The notes below the pieces were generated by a model that was not told where the DNA came from, did no database searches, and saw only the letters and a list, made by a program, of their open reading frames with translations. Below, piece after piece: positions 24,636 through 33,583 of a DNA stretch of 64,000 bases. Numbering within the stretch: position 1 is the first letter of the stretch; each line of letters begins with the position of its first letter. This DNA is from PALSA-1006 sp963733265 (GTDB taxonomy: Bacteria; Pseudomonadota; Gammaproteobacteria; Burkholderiales; Gallionellaceae): NCBI GenBank assembly GCA_963733265.1, contig CAVTCF010000001.1:124001-188000 (forward strand). The letters are read 5' to 3'. The translations under genes were made by a program, and so were the position numbers.

Positions 24636-26703
24636 TTAGGGAACCCCCTTATGCACCACCGTTAGCGCACGGTCTGCGAACAACTTTAGTTCTGCATCAA
24701 CTATAGCCACGGAGTCTGCTGCTGCATTGGTATCGTGGTGAAACTGGCCAGCATAAGAGTTAATCTCGTTTAGCTCTTGTGTTAGGGGTTGCAAGTGTGC
24801 CAAAGGGTCAGGCAAATTAGCGGTCTTTGCTTCAGTAACAATATTGCCAAACAAAGCTCCTCGCCGAATACGACGTGGGAACCGTCGATGTAAATAACCC
24901 TCAAGCATCGGGCGGATAGATTTTGCAACAGCTCTTGTATCAGAGACATTTTTTCCTTCAACGAATTCCGTTAGTGCTCGGTGATGTTGGTAATAGTCGG
25001 CCTCACATTCACGGTCAATATCTAATTTGTCAAAATTCGTGTAATCGTTCAAACTACGCACGAGCTTAATCAGCGATATTTTTGCCTGTCCTGAGTGAGG
25101 AGTAAGTTCGTCGCGCAAATCGCGCAAAAAATATAAATCGTGCCCCAATACGATAAGTTGTTTTGCCACTCCTCCGATTTCCTTTAGTACCTGACAAGTA
25201 TGCCGCTTTCTATTTCTATCCAAACTGCACATTGGATCGTCAATAACCACGATGGAGTTAGCAAGTTCGGGATCAGATTGAACTGCTGCAATAAAAAAAG
25301 CAAAAGCCAATGTCCGTTTATCGCCTTCACTTAAGACAGTTTCAAATGAAGGGGAGCCTCCAGAAAGTTTCACATCTTTACCGCGAAGTCGGAGCCCGTA
25401 TTCAGTACGCACCTCTCCACCTAAATAGTTTGAATCCATTTTTGCAATTTCGAATGATGCAGCGAATTTCTTTAATAGAGCATTGATTGCATCTTGATAG
25501 TCATGAAGAATTTGCTTCATCAACGCATCAAGCGAGTTGCGTGCGGTGGTTTTTTCTTTATCCGCTAATGCCTTATCATTTTTTGCCGCATTCCATTGAT
25601 CAATTAAAGCAACCACCACTTGCTGATGCCTTGTTTTTGTAAGCTTTAATCGGGCAATTTGTTGTTGCAACTGTACAATATTTTCGGAAGCTAGTTGAGT
25701 CTTGAAAGCATTAATTTTTTGCGCAAAATCTGCAAGCGATTTATTACAAACACGTACCGAATTGATAATCTGTTCCCAAATAACGGCAGCTTTTGTTTTA
25801 TCCGCTTCGTTACCAACAACCTCCAGAGGGCTCTGCTGTTTGGCTAATGCCAATCCAGAAAGAAGTGTTCTTAACTCTCCTAGCGTCGCTAATGTTATGT
25901 CTTTGTCAAAAGAGAATACGGGAACTGAAACGTGATCAGCCCATCCTTCAGAAATTGATTGGTTATGTTTCACTGCTGCAGCAAATTCCTCTGCAACCTG
26001 ATCGCCAACCCTCGCTTCAACGCCACGCGCAAGTACTACAACCTTCTTTTTAAGTTCATCGTAGGCAACATTAAAATAAGTACGATAAGCCTTAATGAGT
26101 TCGTTGCCGCCAATATTTTGGCCGCAGTATGGACAGTCCACATTATTTTCAAACATATGCCCACGATTGACCCAGTCTTCTGCAACAACTCCGCCATGTT
26201 TTGCGAAATGGGCTTTAACCTTGTCCTCTGCATCAGCTTCAATCTCTTGCAATGTTTTGCTCAGTATTTCGAAGAATGCATCTAGATCAAGCGCCGGTTC
26301 TGGCACTATTGATGGAACCACTCTCTGTTGAAGTGCCGAAATATTTTTTGTTGCAGCAACTCTTTTTTCCAGCGCATCGATTTGCTGGTCAATATCTGGC
26401 ACCGTTTGTAATTTTGCAAATTCATCAAGTTGAATTCCTGCGTGGTATCCAGAAAGAGATTTTTCTGCAACCACGATAGCATCAGAAGCCTGCTTAAACA
26501 GGGGAGATTGTCCCATCCAATGTCTTACGGCTATTGATTAGAGAAGCATTACCGGTTGCACATGATCGAAATATGCTTGCGAGAGTGGATTTTCCTCGTC
26601 CATTTTCAGCATAAATCAAAGTTGACCTATCAAAAGCGTGAGGGCTCCCATTTGAGTCATGAAACAGACCAATACCTTTTATCGCTTGTATTCTTTTAAG
26701 CAT
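24636..26703 (-). pseudogene. AAA_13-type ATPase, broken by internal deletion
   Basis: Two minus-strand frames make up one damaged gene. The first (26703-26494, 69 residues) starts MLKRIQAIKGIG and carries Walker A (YAENGRGKST), but stops after DGTISPV. The second (from 26516, in another frame, 626 residues) holds the coiled-coil middle with a zinc-hook-like CPYCGQNIGG, the signature LSEGDKRTLAFAFF, Walker B IVVIDDPMCSLD and a C-terminal domain. From memory of intact relatives, roughly 80 residues between the two parts are missing, so a deletion rather than a simple frameshift is likely. Intact members resemble RloC-like defence ATPases. No promoter or partner gene is seen. Confidence 0.8.
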
Positions 26704-27061
26704 TTATTCAACCTCATTTGAGCGAGTTAGCTAGGATGGCATCGTAGATGTAACACCTCACGATTTATTGTGTTTATACAAAGAAACTTCGGTGAGGTTT
26801 TCGGTCAAGTGACTCCCCCTTGTTGAACAAGTGTCGGCTGTTGGCAAAGCTTCCCGTCAATGCCGGAATTTGTCTTGCGCCAGCTCCTATTCTGGGGAAT
26901 CTGCCGGGTGGCTACGCGCCGGACTTTGCGGGGCGTATGCGTATGGCGGATGTGCAAGTGAGACGAACTCTAGGGAGTTCATCCGGGGTTGTCAATGTCT
27001 TGAATATTAACAAACAGAAAACCCAAAGTTGACATCCCTGCCCAAAATGCGGAAACTACAT
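26704..27061. other. Gene-free stretch upstream of the metX leader
   Basis: About 350 bp between the broken ATPase gene and the SAM-II aptamer. A short open frame (26820-27032) has no recognisable features and no ribosome binding site. A small hairpin GAACTC-TAGG-GAGTTC lies at 26965-26980. The metX promoter is probably within the last 100 bp, but I cannot place it firmly. Confidence 0.5.
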
Positions 27062-27113
27062 TCCGTGCCGATTTGATTCAGCTTGCGGGGCACGTTAAAC
27101 ATACCAGCTAAAG
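27062..27113 (+). promoter_or_regulatory. SAM-II riboswitch aptamer
   Basis: The sequence matches the SAM-II (metA) consensus. Stem P1 is CGTGCC (27064-27069) with GGCACG (27089-27094). The loop contains GATTTGA and GCTTGC. Directly after P1 comes GTTAAAC, and the conserved 3' element GCTAAAG sits at 27107-27113. The compact H-type pseudoknot binds S-adenosylmethionine. It stands about 55 bp before metX, whose product feeds methionine and hence SAM synthesis, so feedback control fits. Confidence 0.88.
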
Positions 27114-27152
27114 CGAGTGAACCCGCTTTAGCGTTAAGCTGACCGGGTTTTT
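27107..27152 (+). terminator. Antiterminator/terminator switch after the SAM-II aptamer
   Basis: GCTAAAGCG (27107-27115), which includes the aptamer's 3' element, is perfectly complementary to CGCTTTAGC (27124-27132). The second copy also lies inside a competing hairpin, AACCCG (27120-27125) with CGGGTT (27144-27149), followed by TTTTTC. SAM binding would lock the first element in the pseudoknot and leave the terminator free to form; without SAM the 9-bp helix would block it. This mechanism is my inference from complementarity. The last U residues lie within 20 bases of the metX start. Confidence 0.6.
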
Positions 27153-27168
27153 CGTTTTGGGGAGTAAT

Positions 27169-28302
27169 TTGGTTTCTTCTGTCGGTATTGTCAGTGCGCA
27201 ATGCGCGCAGTTTGATACACCGCTGCTATTTAAAAGCGGCGCAGTGTTGCCACGTTATGAGTTGGTGTATGAAACGTATGGCACGTTGAACGCGGCAAAG
27301 TCCAACGCCATTCTGATTTGTCATGCTCTGTCCGGCAATCATCACGTTGCCGGTTACTATGCCGATGCGCCCAAAAATCTTGGCTGGTGGGACAACATGG
27401 TTGGCCCCGGCAAGCCTATCGATACGGATAAATTTTTTGTGGTGGGTCTGAATAATCTGGGGGGCTGTCACGGCTCCACCGGCCCGGGCAGCATCAACAC
27501 GGAAACTGGCAAGCCGTATGGTTCGAGCTTTCCAGTGGTTACGGTGGAAGACTGGGTGGAATCGCAGGCACGCCTTGCCGACCGGCTGGGAATTGCACAA
27601 TTCGCTGCCGTTGTTGGCGGCAGTCTGGGCGGGATGCAGGCTTTGCAATGGTCGCTTGCTTATCCTGAACGCGTGCGCCATGTATTGGCGATTGCCAGTG
27701 CGCCGCGACTCACTGCGCAGAATATTGCTTTCAATGATGTGGCGCGCAACGCAATATTGACTGATCCTGATTTTCACGGCGGCGACTTTTACGCGCACGG
27801 GGTTGTGCCGACGCGAGGCTTGCGTTTGGCGCGTATGTTGGGACATATCACTTATCTTTCCGATGATGCGATGGCGGATAAATTCGGGCGCGAATTGCGT
27901 GCCGATAAGTTTAACTATGGTTTTGATGTTGAGTTTGAGATCGAGTCGTACCTGCGTTATCAGGGAGATAAATTCGCCGCGTATTTCGATGCGAATACCT
28001 ACTTGCTGATGACCAAGGCATTGGATTATTTTGATCCAGCGCATGCCTTGAACGGAGATTTGAATAAAGCATTCTCCGCTGCAAAAGCCAATTTTTTAGT
28101 CGTGTCGTTCACAACGGATTGGCGCTTCTCACCAGAACGCTCGCGCGAGATCGTGCGCCCGCTGCTGCACAACCGCCTTAACGTGAGCTATGCGGAAATC
28201 ACTTCAGCGCACGGGCATGACTCTTTCCTGATGCCGGATGCGCATTACCTCGACGTGATGAATGCTTATCTCGGCAACGTTTATCTGGAGACGGTAGCAT
28301 GA
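27169..28302 (+). CDS. metX: Homoserine O-acyltransferase MetX
   Basis: Acylates homoserine (acetyl or succinyl donor) in methionine synthesis. It belongs to the alpha/beta-hydrolase MetX type, not MetA. The nucleophile lies in GGSLGGMQALQW, with ICHALSGNHH and the oxyanion region near residue 50, and the catalytic His in AHGHDSFL. About 377 residues. No ATG fits: TTG at 27169 is preferred because GGGGAG precedes it; TTG at 27157 would lie within the terminator's U-tract region. The downstream metW overlaps by 4 bases. Regulation by the SAM-II riboswitch is very likely. Donor specificity cannot be read with certainty from the sequence. Confidence 0.93.
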   Translation: MVSSVGIVSAQCAQFDTPLLFKSGAVLPRYELVYETYGTLNAAKSNAILICHALSGNHHVAGYYADAPKNLGWWDNMVGPGKPIDTDKFFVVGLNNLGGCHGSTGPGSINTETGKPYGSSFPVVTVEDWVESQARLADRLGIAQFAAVVGGSLGGMQALQWSLAYPERVRHVLAIASAPRLTAQNIAFNDVARNAILTDPDFHGGDFYAHGVVPTRGLRLARMLGHITYLSDDAMADKFGRELRADKFNYGFDVEFEIESYLRYQGDKFAAYFDANTYLLMTKALDYFDPAHALNGDLNKAFSAAKANFLVVSFTTDWRFSPERSREIVRPLLHNRLNVSYAEITSAHGHDSFLMPDAHYLDVMNAYLGNVYLETVA

Positions 28303-28901
28303 GTACAAATGCGATGCTTGCCACACGTCCCGACTTTGCTGCCATTGCCAAGTGGATACCACAAGGTGCCTCCGTGCTTGACCTCGGTTGCGGTGACGGC
28401 AGTTTGCTGCAATATTTAAAAAGCGAACGCAATGTGCGTGGCTACGGTGTCGAGATCAGTGATGAGGGCATTGTCGCGTGTATAAAAAATGGTGTGAATG
28501 TTATTCAGAACGATTTGGATTCCGGCTTGGCTGATTTTGAATCCAATTCTTTTGATTACGTCATTTTGTCGCAGACGCTGCAAGCCACGCGTCACACCGA
28601 GCCGCTGATTCAGGAAATGCTGCGCGTTGGGCGCGAAGGAATCGTCAGCTTTCCCAATTTCGGTTATTGGAAAAATCGGCTGGATGTGATCTTCGGCAAC
28701 ATGCCTGTATCAAAAGAATTGCCTTACCAGTGGTATGACACACCAAACGTGCATTTGTGTACATGCCATGATTTTGAAGACTTGTGCGCAACACTCAAGG
28801 TGCAAATTCTCGAACAACGTGTGATGACTGGAGAACGCGAAATTCAAGTGTTGCCTAATCTGCGCGGGAGCATGGCGGCGTATCGGTTCCAACGTGGGTA
28901 G
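28299..28901 (+). CDS. metW: Methionine biosynthesis protein MetW
   Basis: A 200-residue Rossmann-fold methyltransferase-like protein. The SAM-binding motif VLDLGCGDGSLL and the family signature FPNFGYWKNRLDV are present. MetW is normally paired with MetX and required for its activity in several proteobacteria; no methyl transfer reaction has been established. It overlaps metX by 4 bp, consistent with coupled translation and shared riboswitch control. Confidence 0.95.
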   Translation: MSTNAMLATRPDFAAIAKWIPQGASVLDLGCGDGSLLQYLKSERNVRGYGVEISDEGIVACIKNGVNVIQNDLDSGLADFESNSFDYVILSQTLQATRHTEPLIQEMLRVGREGIVSFPNFGYWKNRLDVIFGNMPVSKELPYQWYDTPNVHLCTCHDFEDLCATLKVQILEQRVMTGEREIQVLPNLRGSMAAYRFQRG

Positions 28902-28956
28902 TGAATATTAATACCAACCTTATTCCAACCTTTCTCAAGCGGGGAAAGATAATCAA

Positions 28957-30207
28957 TTGAGCGTCTGGCAACAGTTATTCACTCGTCGCATGTTGATCTG
29001 CGTGTTCACCGGTTTTTCATCCGGCTTGCCGTTGTACCTGCTCTTCTACCTTGTTCCCGCATGGCTGCGCAGCGAGCATGTTGACCTTAAAACAATCGGC
29101 TTATTTGCGCTAATTCAGTTTCCATATACTTGGAAATTTTTGTGGTCGCCGTTACTGGATCGTTATGTGCTGCCCATACTCGGGCGGCGGCGCGGTTGGA
29201 TGCTGTTGACCCAGATCGGCCTGCTGGGAGTGATCGCCTCGATGGGCGCATTTTCGCCGCAGAGTGATTTACATACCATCGCCTGGATCGCTACTTTGCT
29301 TTCTTTGATCAGTGCCACGCAAGATATCGTGCTGGATGCTTATCGCCGCGAATTGCTTAGCGATGCTGAGCTGGGCTTGGGCAATGCGGTGCATGTGAAC
29401 GCTTACCGAATAGCGGGGCTAGTACCGGGTTCTTTGTCTTTAATTCTCGCAGACTTGTTACCGTGGAGCATGGTTTTTATTATCACCGCCATATTCATGT
29501 TGCCCGGTGTAGTAATGACGTTGCTGGTAAAAGAACCTCACCGTGCGAACCCACCCAAAACCTTGCGCGCTGCAGTCGTCGAACCTTTCCATGAATTCAT
29601 CACCCGTGAAGGCTGGAAAAGCGCGCTGTTGATTTTAATCTTTCTGTTCTTTTACAAATTGGGTGACAGCATGTGTACCGCGCTGGCGACCCCGTTTTAC
29701 CTGGATATGGGCTTTACCAAAACCCAGATCGGACTTGTGGCAAAGAATGCCGGACTGTGGCCAGCCGTTGCCGGTGGCTTGCTCGGCGGTTTGTGGATGG
29801 TGAAGATCGGGGTCAATCGCGGGCTGTGGTTATTCGGTGTAGTACAAGTGGTTTCCATCTTCGGCTTTGCCTGGTTGGCATCAGTCGGACATCATGACGT
29901 TATCACCAATATCGAACTCGTACAGCTTGCCTTCGTGATCGGACTCGAAGCGTTGGGTGTGGGGCTGGGTGCGGCAGCCTTTGCGGCGTTCATGGCCCGC
30001 TCTACCCACACTGCGTACACCGCCACGCAGTTGGCGCTATTTACCAGCCTGTCGGCCATGCCGCGTACCTTCGCCAATGCAGCGACAGGCTGGCTGGTAG
30101 AAGCGATGGGATGGACGGGATTTTTCTTTCTATGTGCAGCGCTGGCCATCCCAGGGATGTTGTTACTATTAAAAGTCGCGCCCTGGAATGAAAAACAACA
30201 GACGTAG
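28957..30207 (+). CDS. ampG: Muropeptide permease AmpG (MFS)
   Basis: Inner-membrane transporter importing GlcNAc-anhydromuropeptides for peptidoglycan recycling. It has 416 residues and about 12 hydrophobic segments. The N-terminal FTGFSSGLPLYLLFYLVPAWL and FLWSPLLDRYVLP are characteristic of AmpG. The start codon is TTG with GGGGA upstream at a suitable distance. AmpD, the next enzyme of that pathway, is encoded at 4.2 kb. It ends 39 bp before the convergent exonuclease III gene. Confidence 0.92.
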   Translation: MSVWQQLFTRRMLICVFTGFSSGLPLYLLFYLVPAWLRSEHVDLKTIGLFALIQFPYTWKFLWSPLLDRYVLPILGRRRGWMLLTQIGLLGVIASMGAFSPQSDLHTIAWIATLLSLISATQDIVLDAYRRELLSDAELGLGNAVHVNAYRIAGLVPGSLSLILADLLPWSMVFIITAIFMLPGVVMTLLVKEPHRANPPKTLRAAVVEPFHEFITREGWKSALLILIFLFFYKLGDSMCTALATPFYLDMGFTKTQIGLVAKNAGLWPAVAGGLLGGLWMVKIGVNRGLWLFGVVQVVSIFGFAWLASVGHHDVITNIELVQLAFVIGLEALGVGLGAAAFAAFMARSTHTAYTATQLALFTSLSAMPRTFANAATGWLVEAMGWTGFFFLCAALAIPGMLLLLKVAPWNEKQQT

Positions 30208-30246
30208 ATGGTTATCGTTGCGCTCCTCCCATCCTACGTTAGTTGA

Positions 30247-31020
30247 CTACAGCGAGTTATCATAATCCACCATCAGCGGCGCATGGTCGCTGAAACGCTG
30301 CTCTTTGTAGATCCCTGTCGCCAGTGCTTTGGCAGCAATTCCCGGCGTGGCAATCTGGTAATCAATACGCCAACCAACATCTTTCGCCCAGGCCTGGCCG
30401 CGATTCGACCACCAGGTATAGGCTTCCAAGTCGGGGTGCAGTTTGCGGAACACATCGACGAAGCCCACGGTGTTGAATAACTCGGTGAGCCAGGCGCGCT
30501 CTTCCGGCAGGAAACCGGAATTCTTTTTATTGCCGCGCCAGTTGTGCAAATCTTTTTCGGTATGCGCAATATTCCAGTCACCGCAAACAATTACATCACG
30601 ACCGCTTTGATAAAGTGCAACGAGGTGAGGCATAAAGGCTTCCATAAATTTGAACTTAACCGCTTGGCGTTCTTCTCCACTGGAGCCGGAAGGCAAGTAC
30701 AGCGACACCACGCTCAAATTGCCGAATTGCGCTTCGATGTAGCGCCCTTCGGCATCGAACTCCGGGATACCCAAACCAACAATAAGATTATCAGGCTTGA
30801 GTTTGGAATAAATACCCACCCCGCTGTACCCCTTCTTTTCTGCATAATGAAAATAACCGTGATAGTCTAAAGGGGCCAACATTTCGGGTGTCATATCATC
30901 GGCCTGCGCCTTGAGTTCCTGCACACAAAGAATGTCGGCGTTCTGCTTGCCCAGCCATTCCGGCATGCCTTTGTTGTAAGCAGAACGAATACCGTTGAGG
31001 TTTAACGAAATGATGCGCAT
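30247..31020 (-). CDS. xth: Exodeoxyribonuclease III (first copy)
   Basis: AP endonuclease and 3'-5' exonuclease of the ExoIII/APE family, 257 residues. Catalytic motifs are NLNGIRSA, CVQELKAQ (metal-binding Glu), GDWNIAHTEKDL and the terminal SDHAPL. The internal ATG at 31020 is chosen because homologues begin MRIISLN; the longer frame to 31161 would run into pyrE. It is divergent from pyrE. A second, clearly different ExoIII is encoded at 38.4 kb. Confidence 0.93.
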   Translation of the reverse strand: MRIISLNLNGIRSAYNKGMPEWLGKQNADILCVQELKAQADDMTPEMLAPLDYHGYFHYAEKKGYSGVGIYSKLKPDNLIVGLGIPEFDAEGRYIEAQFGNLSVVSLYLPSGSSGEERQAVKFKFMEAFMPHLVALYQSGRDVIVCGDWNIAHTEKDLHNWRGNKKNSGFLPEERAWLTELFNTVGFVDVFRKLHPDLEAYTWWSNRGQAWAKDVGWRIDYQIATPGIAAKALATGIYKEQRFSDHAPLMVDYDNSL

Positions 31021-31089
31021 GATTTTTCTCGAATAGTGAATGTGCGCATTATAATGGAGCAATTGTTTACTACGGCCTTGAAACTGCAA

Positions 31090-31737
31090 ATGTCTACCTA
31101 CCGCCAAGATTTCATCCGCTTCGCTGTCGCACAAAACGTGTTGCGTTTCGGCGAGTTTCAAACCAAAGCGGGGCGTTTGTCGCCCTATTTCTTTAACTCG
31201 GGCTTATTTCAAGACGGTGCTGCATTGCGTGATTTAAGCAAGTTTTATGCTCAGGCCATTCTCGCTTCTACCATTGAATTCGACATGTTGTTTGGCCCCG
31301 CTTACAAGGGCATTCCACTGGTGGCAGGAACGTCGATTGCCTTGGCAGAGCAGGGAAAAAATGTACCCTATTGTTTCAACCGCAAAGAGGCGAAAGACCA
31401 TGGCGAGGGCGGTAACACGGTGGGCGCGAAATTGCAGGGCAAGGTGCTTATCATTGATGATGTAATTTCGGCGGGCACGTCGGTGCGAGAATCGATTGAA
31501 CTGATCCGTGCCGCGGGCGCAACGCCCTGCGGCGTGGTTATTGCGCTAGACCGAATGGAGCGCGGGCAGGGTGAACTATCAGCAGTACAAGAAGTGAAGC
31601 GTGATTACGGATTGCCAGTGATTTCAATCGCGGCATTGGATGATTTGCTTGGTTATTTGCAGGGACAGGCAGAATTGGTGCAAAATCTGCACGCGGTGCA
31701 ATCCTATCGTGATCGTTACGGAGTGAAAAATGCTTAA
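31090..31737 (+). CDS. pyrE: Orotate phosphoribosyltransferase
   Basis: Converts orotate and PRPP to orotidine 5'-monophosphate in pyrimidine synthesis. The 215-residue protein has the PRPP loop VLIIDDVISAGTSVRE, the MLFGPAYKGIPL motif and the flexible catalytic loop FNRKEAKDHGEGG. ATG at 31090 (MSTYRQDFI) is chosen because the upstream extension has no family match. It overlaps the following DUF4124 gene by 8 bp. Other pyrimidine genes lie about 2 kb downstream. Confidence 0.95.
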   Translation: MSTYRQDFIRFAVAQNVLRFGEFQTKAGRLSPYFFNSGLFQDGAALRDLSKFYAQAILASTIEFDMLFGPAYKGIPLVAGTSIALAEQGKNVPYCFNRKEAKDHGEGGNTVGAKLQGKVLIIDDVISAGTSVRESIELIRAAGATPCGVVIALDRMERGQGELSAVQEVKRDYGLPVISIAALDDLLGYLQGQAELVQNLHAVQSYRDRYGVKNA

Positions 31738-32365
31738 GATAAATTTGTTGGGTGTAGGGCTGGTGGCAAGCGTGATGTTTTGTGCCAATGTTGAAGCAAA
31801 ACTCTATAAATGGGTTGATGATAACGGCACGACTCACTACGGCGAAACAATACCACCCGAATATGCAAACAAAGATACGACTCAACTAGATGACAAAGGC
31901 TTTGTGGAAAAGCATGTCGAGAAACTCACGCCCGAAGAGCGCCAAGCAAAAGCCAAGGACAATGCCAAGAAAAATGCCGAACAGCAGGCCGCAGTCGAAT
32001 CCCAGCGCAAGGATGACGCATTATTAAGTACGTTCAGCAATGAGAAAGAGATTGATCTAGCCCGCGACAGAAGTGTTCAGCAAGTGGAGGCACGCGTTGA
32101 TAGTTACAAAACGTTGCTGAAGTCAGCCCAGGAGACGCTTGCCGGGCATCATAAAGAGCTGGATAATTTCAACAGTCAAAATAAAAAAATTCCGGTTTCT
32201 TTGACAGAAGATATTGCAGAGAGCGAGGCTAAAGTAGCCAAACTGCAAAAGGATTTGGATCAAAGTGAAAAAGAATTGGCAAACATCAAAGCTCGTTTCG
32301 AATCTGAAAAATTGCGTTATCGCGAGTTGAAAAATGGAACTGCCAATGCGCCCGTCAAAAAATAA
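31730..32365 (+). CDS. DUF4124 domain protein with coiled coil
   Basis: A 211-residue exported protein. A signal peptide (cleavage probably after VEA at about 23) precedes a DUF4124 module (KLYKWVDDNGTTHYGETIPPE), and a long charged coiled coil (about 60-205) makes up the rest. DUF4124 occurs in many betaproteobacterial periplasmic proteins, often fused to varied C-terminal parts; function unknown. Translation is coupled to pyrE by an 8-bp overlap. Two further DUF4124 proteins occur at 37.9 and 60.2 kb. Confidence 0.85.
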   Translation: MLKINLLGVGLVASVMFCANVEAKLYKWVDDNGTTHYGETIPPEYANKDTTQLDDKGFVEKHVEKLTPEERQAKAKDNAKKNAEQQAAVESQRKDDALLSTFSNEKEIDLARDRSVQQVEARVDSYKTLLKSAQETLAGHHKELDNFNSQNKKIPVSLTEDIAESEAKVAKLQKDLDQSEKELANIKARFESEKLRYRELKNGTANAPVKK

Positions 32366-32528
32366 CGTAATGAGATATTGAAATTTGTTTCCAAGAGCGC
32401 GTAAATAATAGAAACAACTGAAAAATGGTTTACGGTTCCAGCGGTTAGGTTTTCTGCTTGGCTGAACGGCAGTAAAAGTTCGCAAAGCGGAATTGTGTAT
32501 AGATGCCCCTTCCGATTACAATGACGCC

Positions 32529-33089
32529 ATGTCCCAACTAGATCTCAGCCACCATTTTCTGATCGCCATGCCTGCGATGACCGATCCATACTTTGCGAAG
32601 TCGCTCACTTACGTGTGCGAACACAACGAGCAAGGGGCGATGGGCATTGTTGTTAACCGCCCAATCAGTCTGACGCTGAGCGAGTTATTTGCGCAGATCA
32701 ACATGCCGCTAAATCAAAATGAACTGGAAGATATGCTGATTCACTTCGGTGGCCCGGTGCAGACAGATCGTGGTTTTGTGTTGCATGAACCCAATGGCGA
32801 ATGGCAATCCACTTTGCATATCAACGACAAAGTTGGACTGACGACTTCAAAAGATATTTTGCAGGCGGTCGGAGAAGGGGTAGGCCCGCGACATTTGTTG
32901 GTAACGCTGGGATATGCAGGATGGTCTGAAGGGCAACTGGAGCAGGAACTGTCACAGAATGCCTGGCTCAGCGTGCCCGCTGATGAACGAATCTTGTTTG
33001 ACATCCCGGCAGAAGAACGTTTGCCGGCGGCAATGGCGCTACTCGGGATTGATTACGCCACGCTTTCCGAAGAAGCAGGGCATGCCTAG
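32529..33089 (+). CDS. algH: YqgE/AlgH family protein (UPF0301)
   Basis: A 186-residue cytoplasmic protein of the AlgH/YqgE family. It starts LSHHFLIAMPAMTDPYFAKSL and contains GAMGIVVNRP, HFGGPVQTDRGFVLH and LGYAGWSEGQLEQEL, all family hallmarks. The molecular function is unknown. It precedes ruvX, as in many proteobacteria. ATG at 32529 is chosen because the family begins there; the frame upstream is open by chance. Confidence 0.93.
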   Translation: MSQLDLSHHFLIAMPAMTDPYFAKSLTYVCEHNEQGAMGIVVNRPISLTLSELFAQINMPLNQNELEDMLIHFGGPVQTDRGFVLHEPNGEWQSTLHINDKVGLTTSKDILQAVGEGVGPRHLLVTLGYAGWSEGQLEQELSQNAWLSVPADERILFDIPAEERLPAAMALLGIDYATLSEEAGHA

Positions 33090-33136
33090 CCGGATAATCA
33101 AATCAAGCGCGGGAAGGCCAGTTCATTAACTTCAGT

Positions 33137-33583
33137 ATGGATACCCTAATGTCTTCCGGTACGCTGCTTGGATTTGATTTTGGCGCAAAGCGTATTGGTA
33201 TCGCAGTCGGGAATACTGTATCTGCCACTGCCCAGCCGCTTACCACGATTAATGACGAAAAGAACGAAACGCGCTTTGCGGCTATCGCTGCTCTTATCAA
33301 GGAATGGGAACCGGCGGCACTGGTGGTTGGCCTGCCGTGCAACGATGACGGAACACCGCATGAAATGACCGCTCAATGCCGACGTTTCGCTAACCGCCTT
33401 AAGGGGCGCTTTGATTTGCCAACTTTATTGGTGGATGAGCGCTATACTTCTGTTGCTGCAAGTTCTGTGCTGACTGAGGAAGGAATTCATGGCAGAAAAC
33501 AAAAAGCACTCATTGACCAGTATGCCGCACAACAGATTCTGCAAGCGTATTTTGATGAACCCGGTGCAGGAATCCAAGCATGA
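33137..33583 (+). CDS. ruvX: Putative Holliday junction resolvase / pre-16S rRNA nuclease YqgF
   Basis: A 148-residue RNase H-fold nuclease, implicated in 16S rRNA 5'-end maturation in E. coli and annotated also as Holliday junction resolvase. Motifs: LGFDFGAKRIGIAVG (first catalytic Asp), VVGLPCNDDG, and LVDERYTS with a conserved Glu/Asp. ATG at 33149 is an alternative start. It overlaps pyrB by 4 bases. In related genomes pyrR often lies between ruvX and pyrB; it is absent here. Confidence 0.92.
   Translation: MDTLMSSGTLLGFDFGAKRIGIAVGNTVSATAQPLTTINDEKNETRFAAIAALIKEWEPAALVVGLPCNDDGTPHEMTAQCRRFANRLKGRFDLPTLLVDERYTSVAASSVLTEEGIHGRKQKALIDQYAAQQILQAYFDEPGAGIQA

Noticed and set aside
26820..27032. 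Short plus-strand frame before the SAM-II riboswitch
   Set aside because: No ribosome binding site, no motif, and composition not distinct from non-coding sequence.
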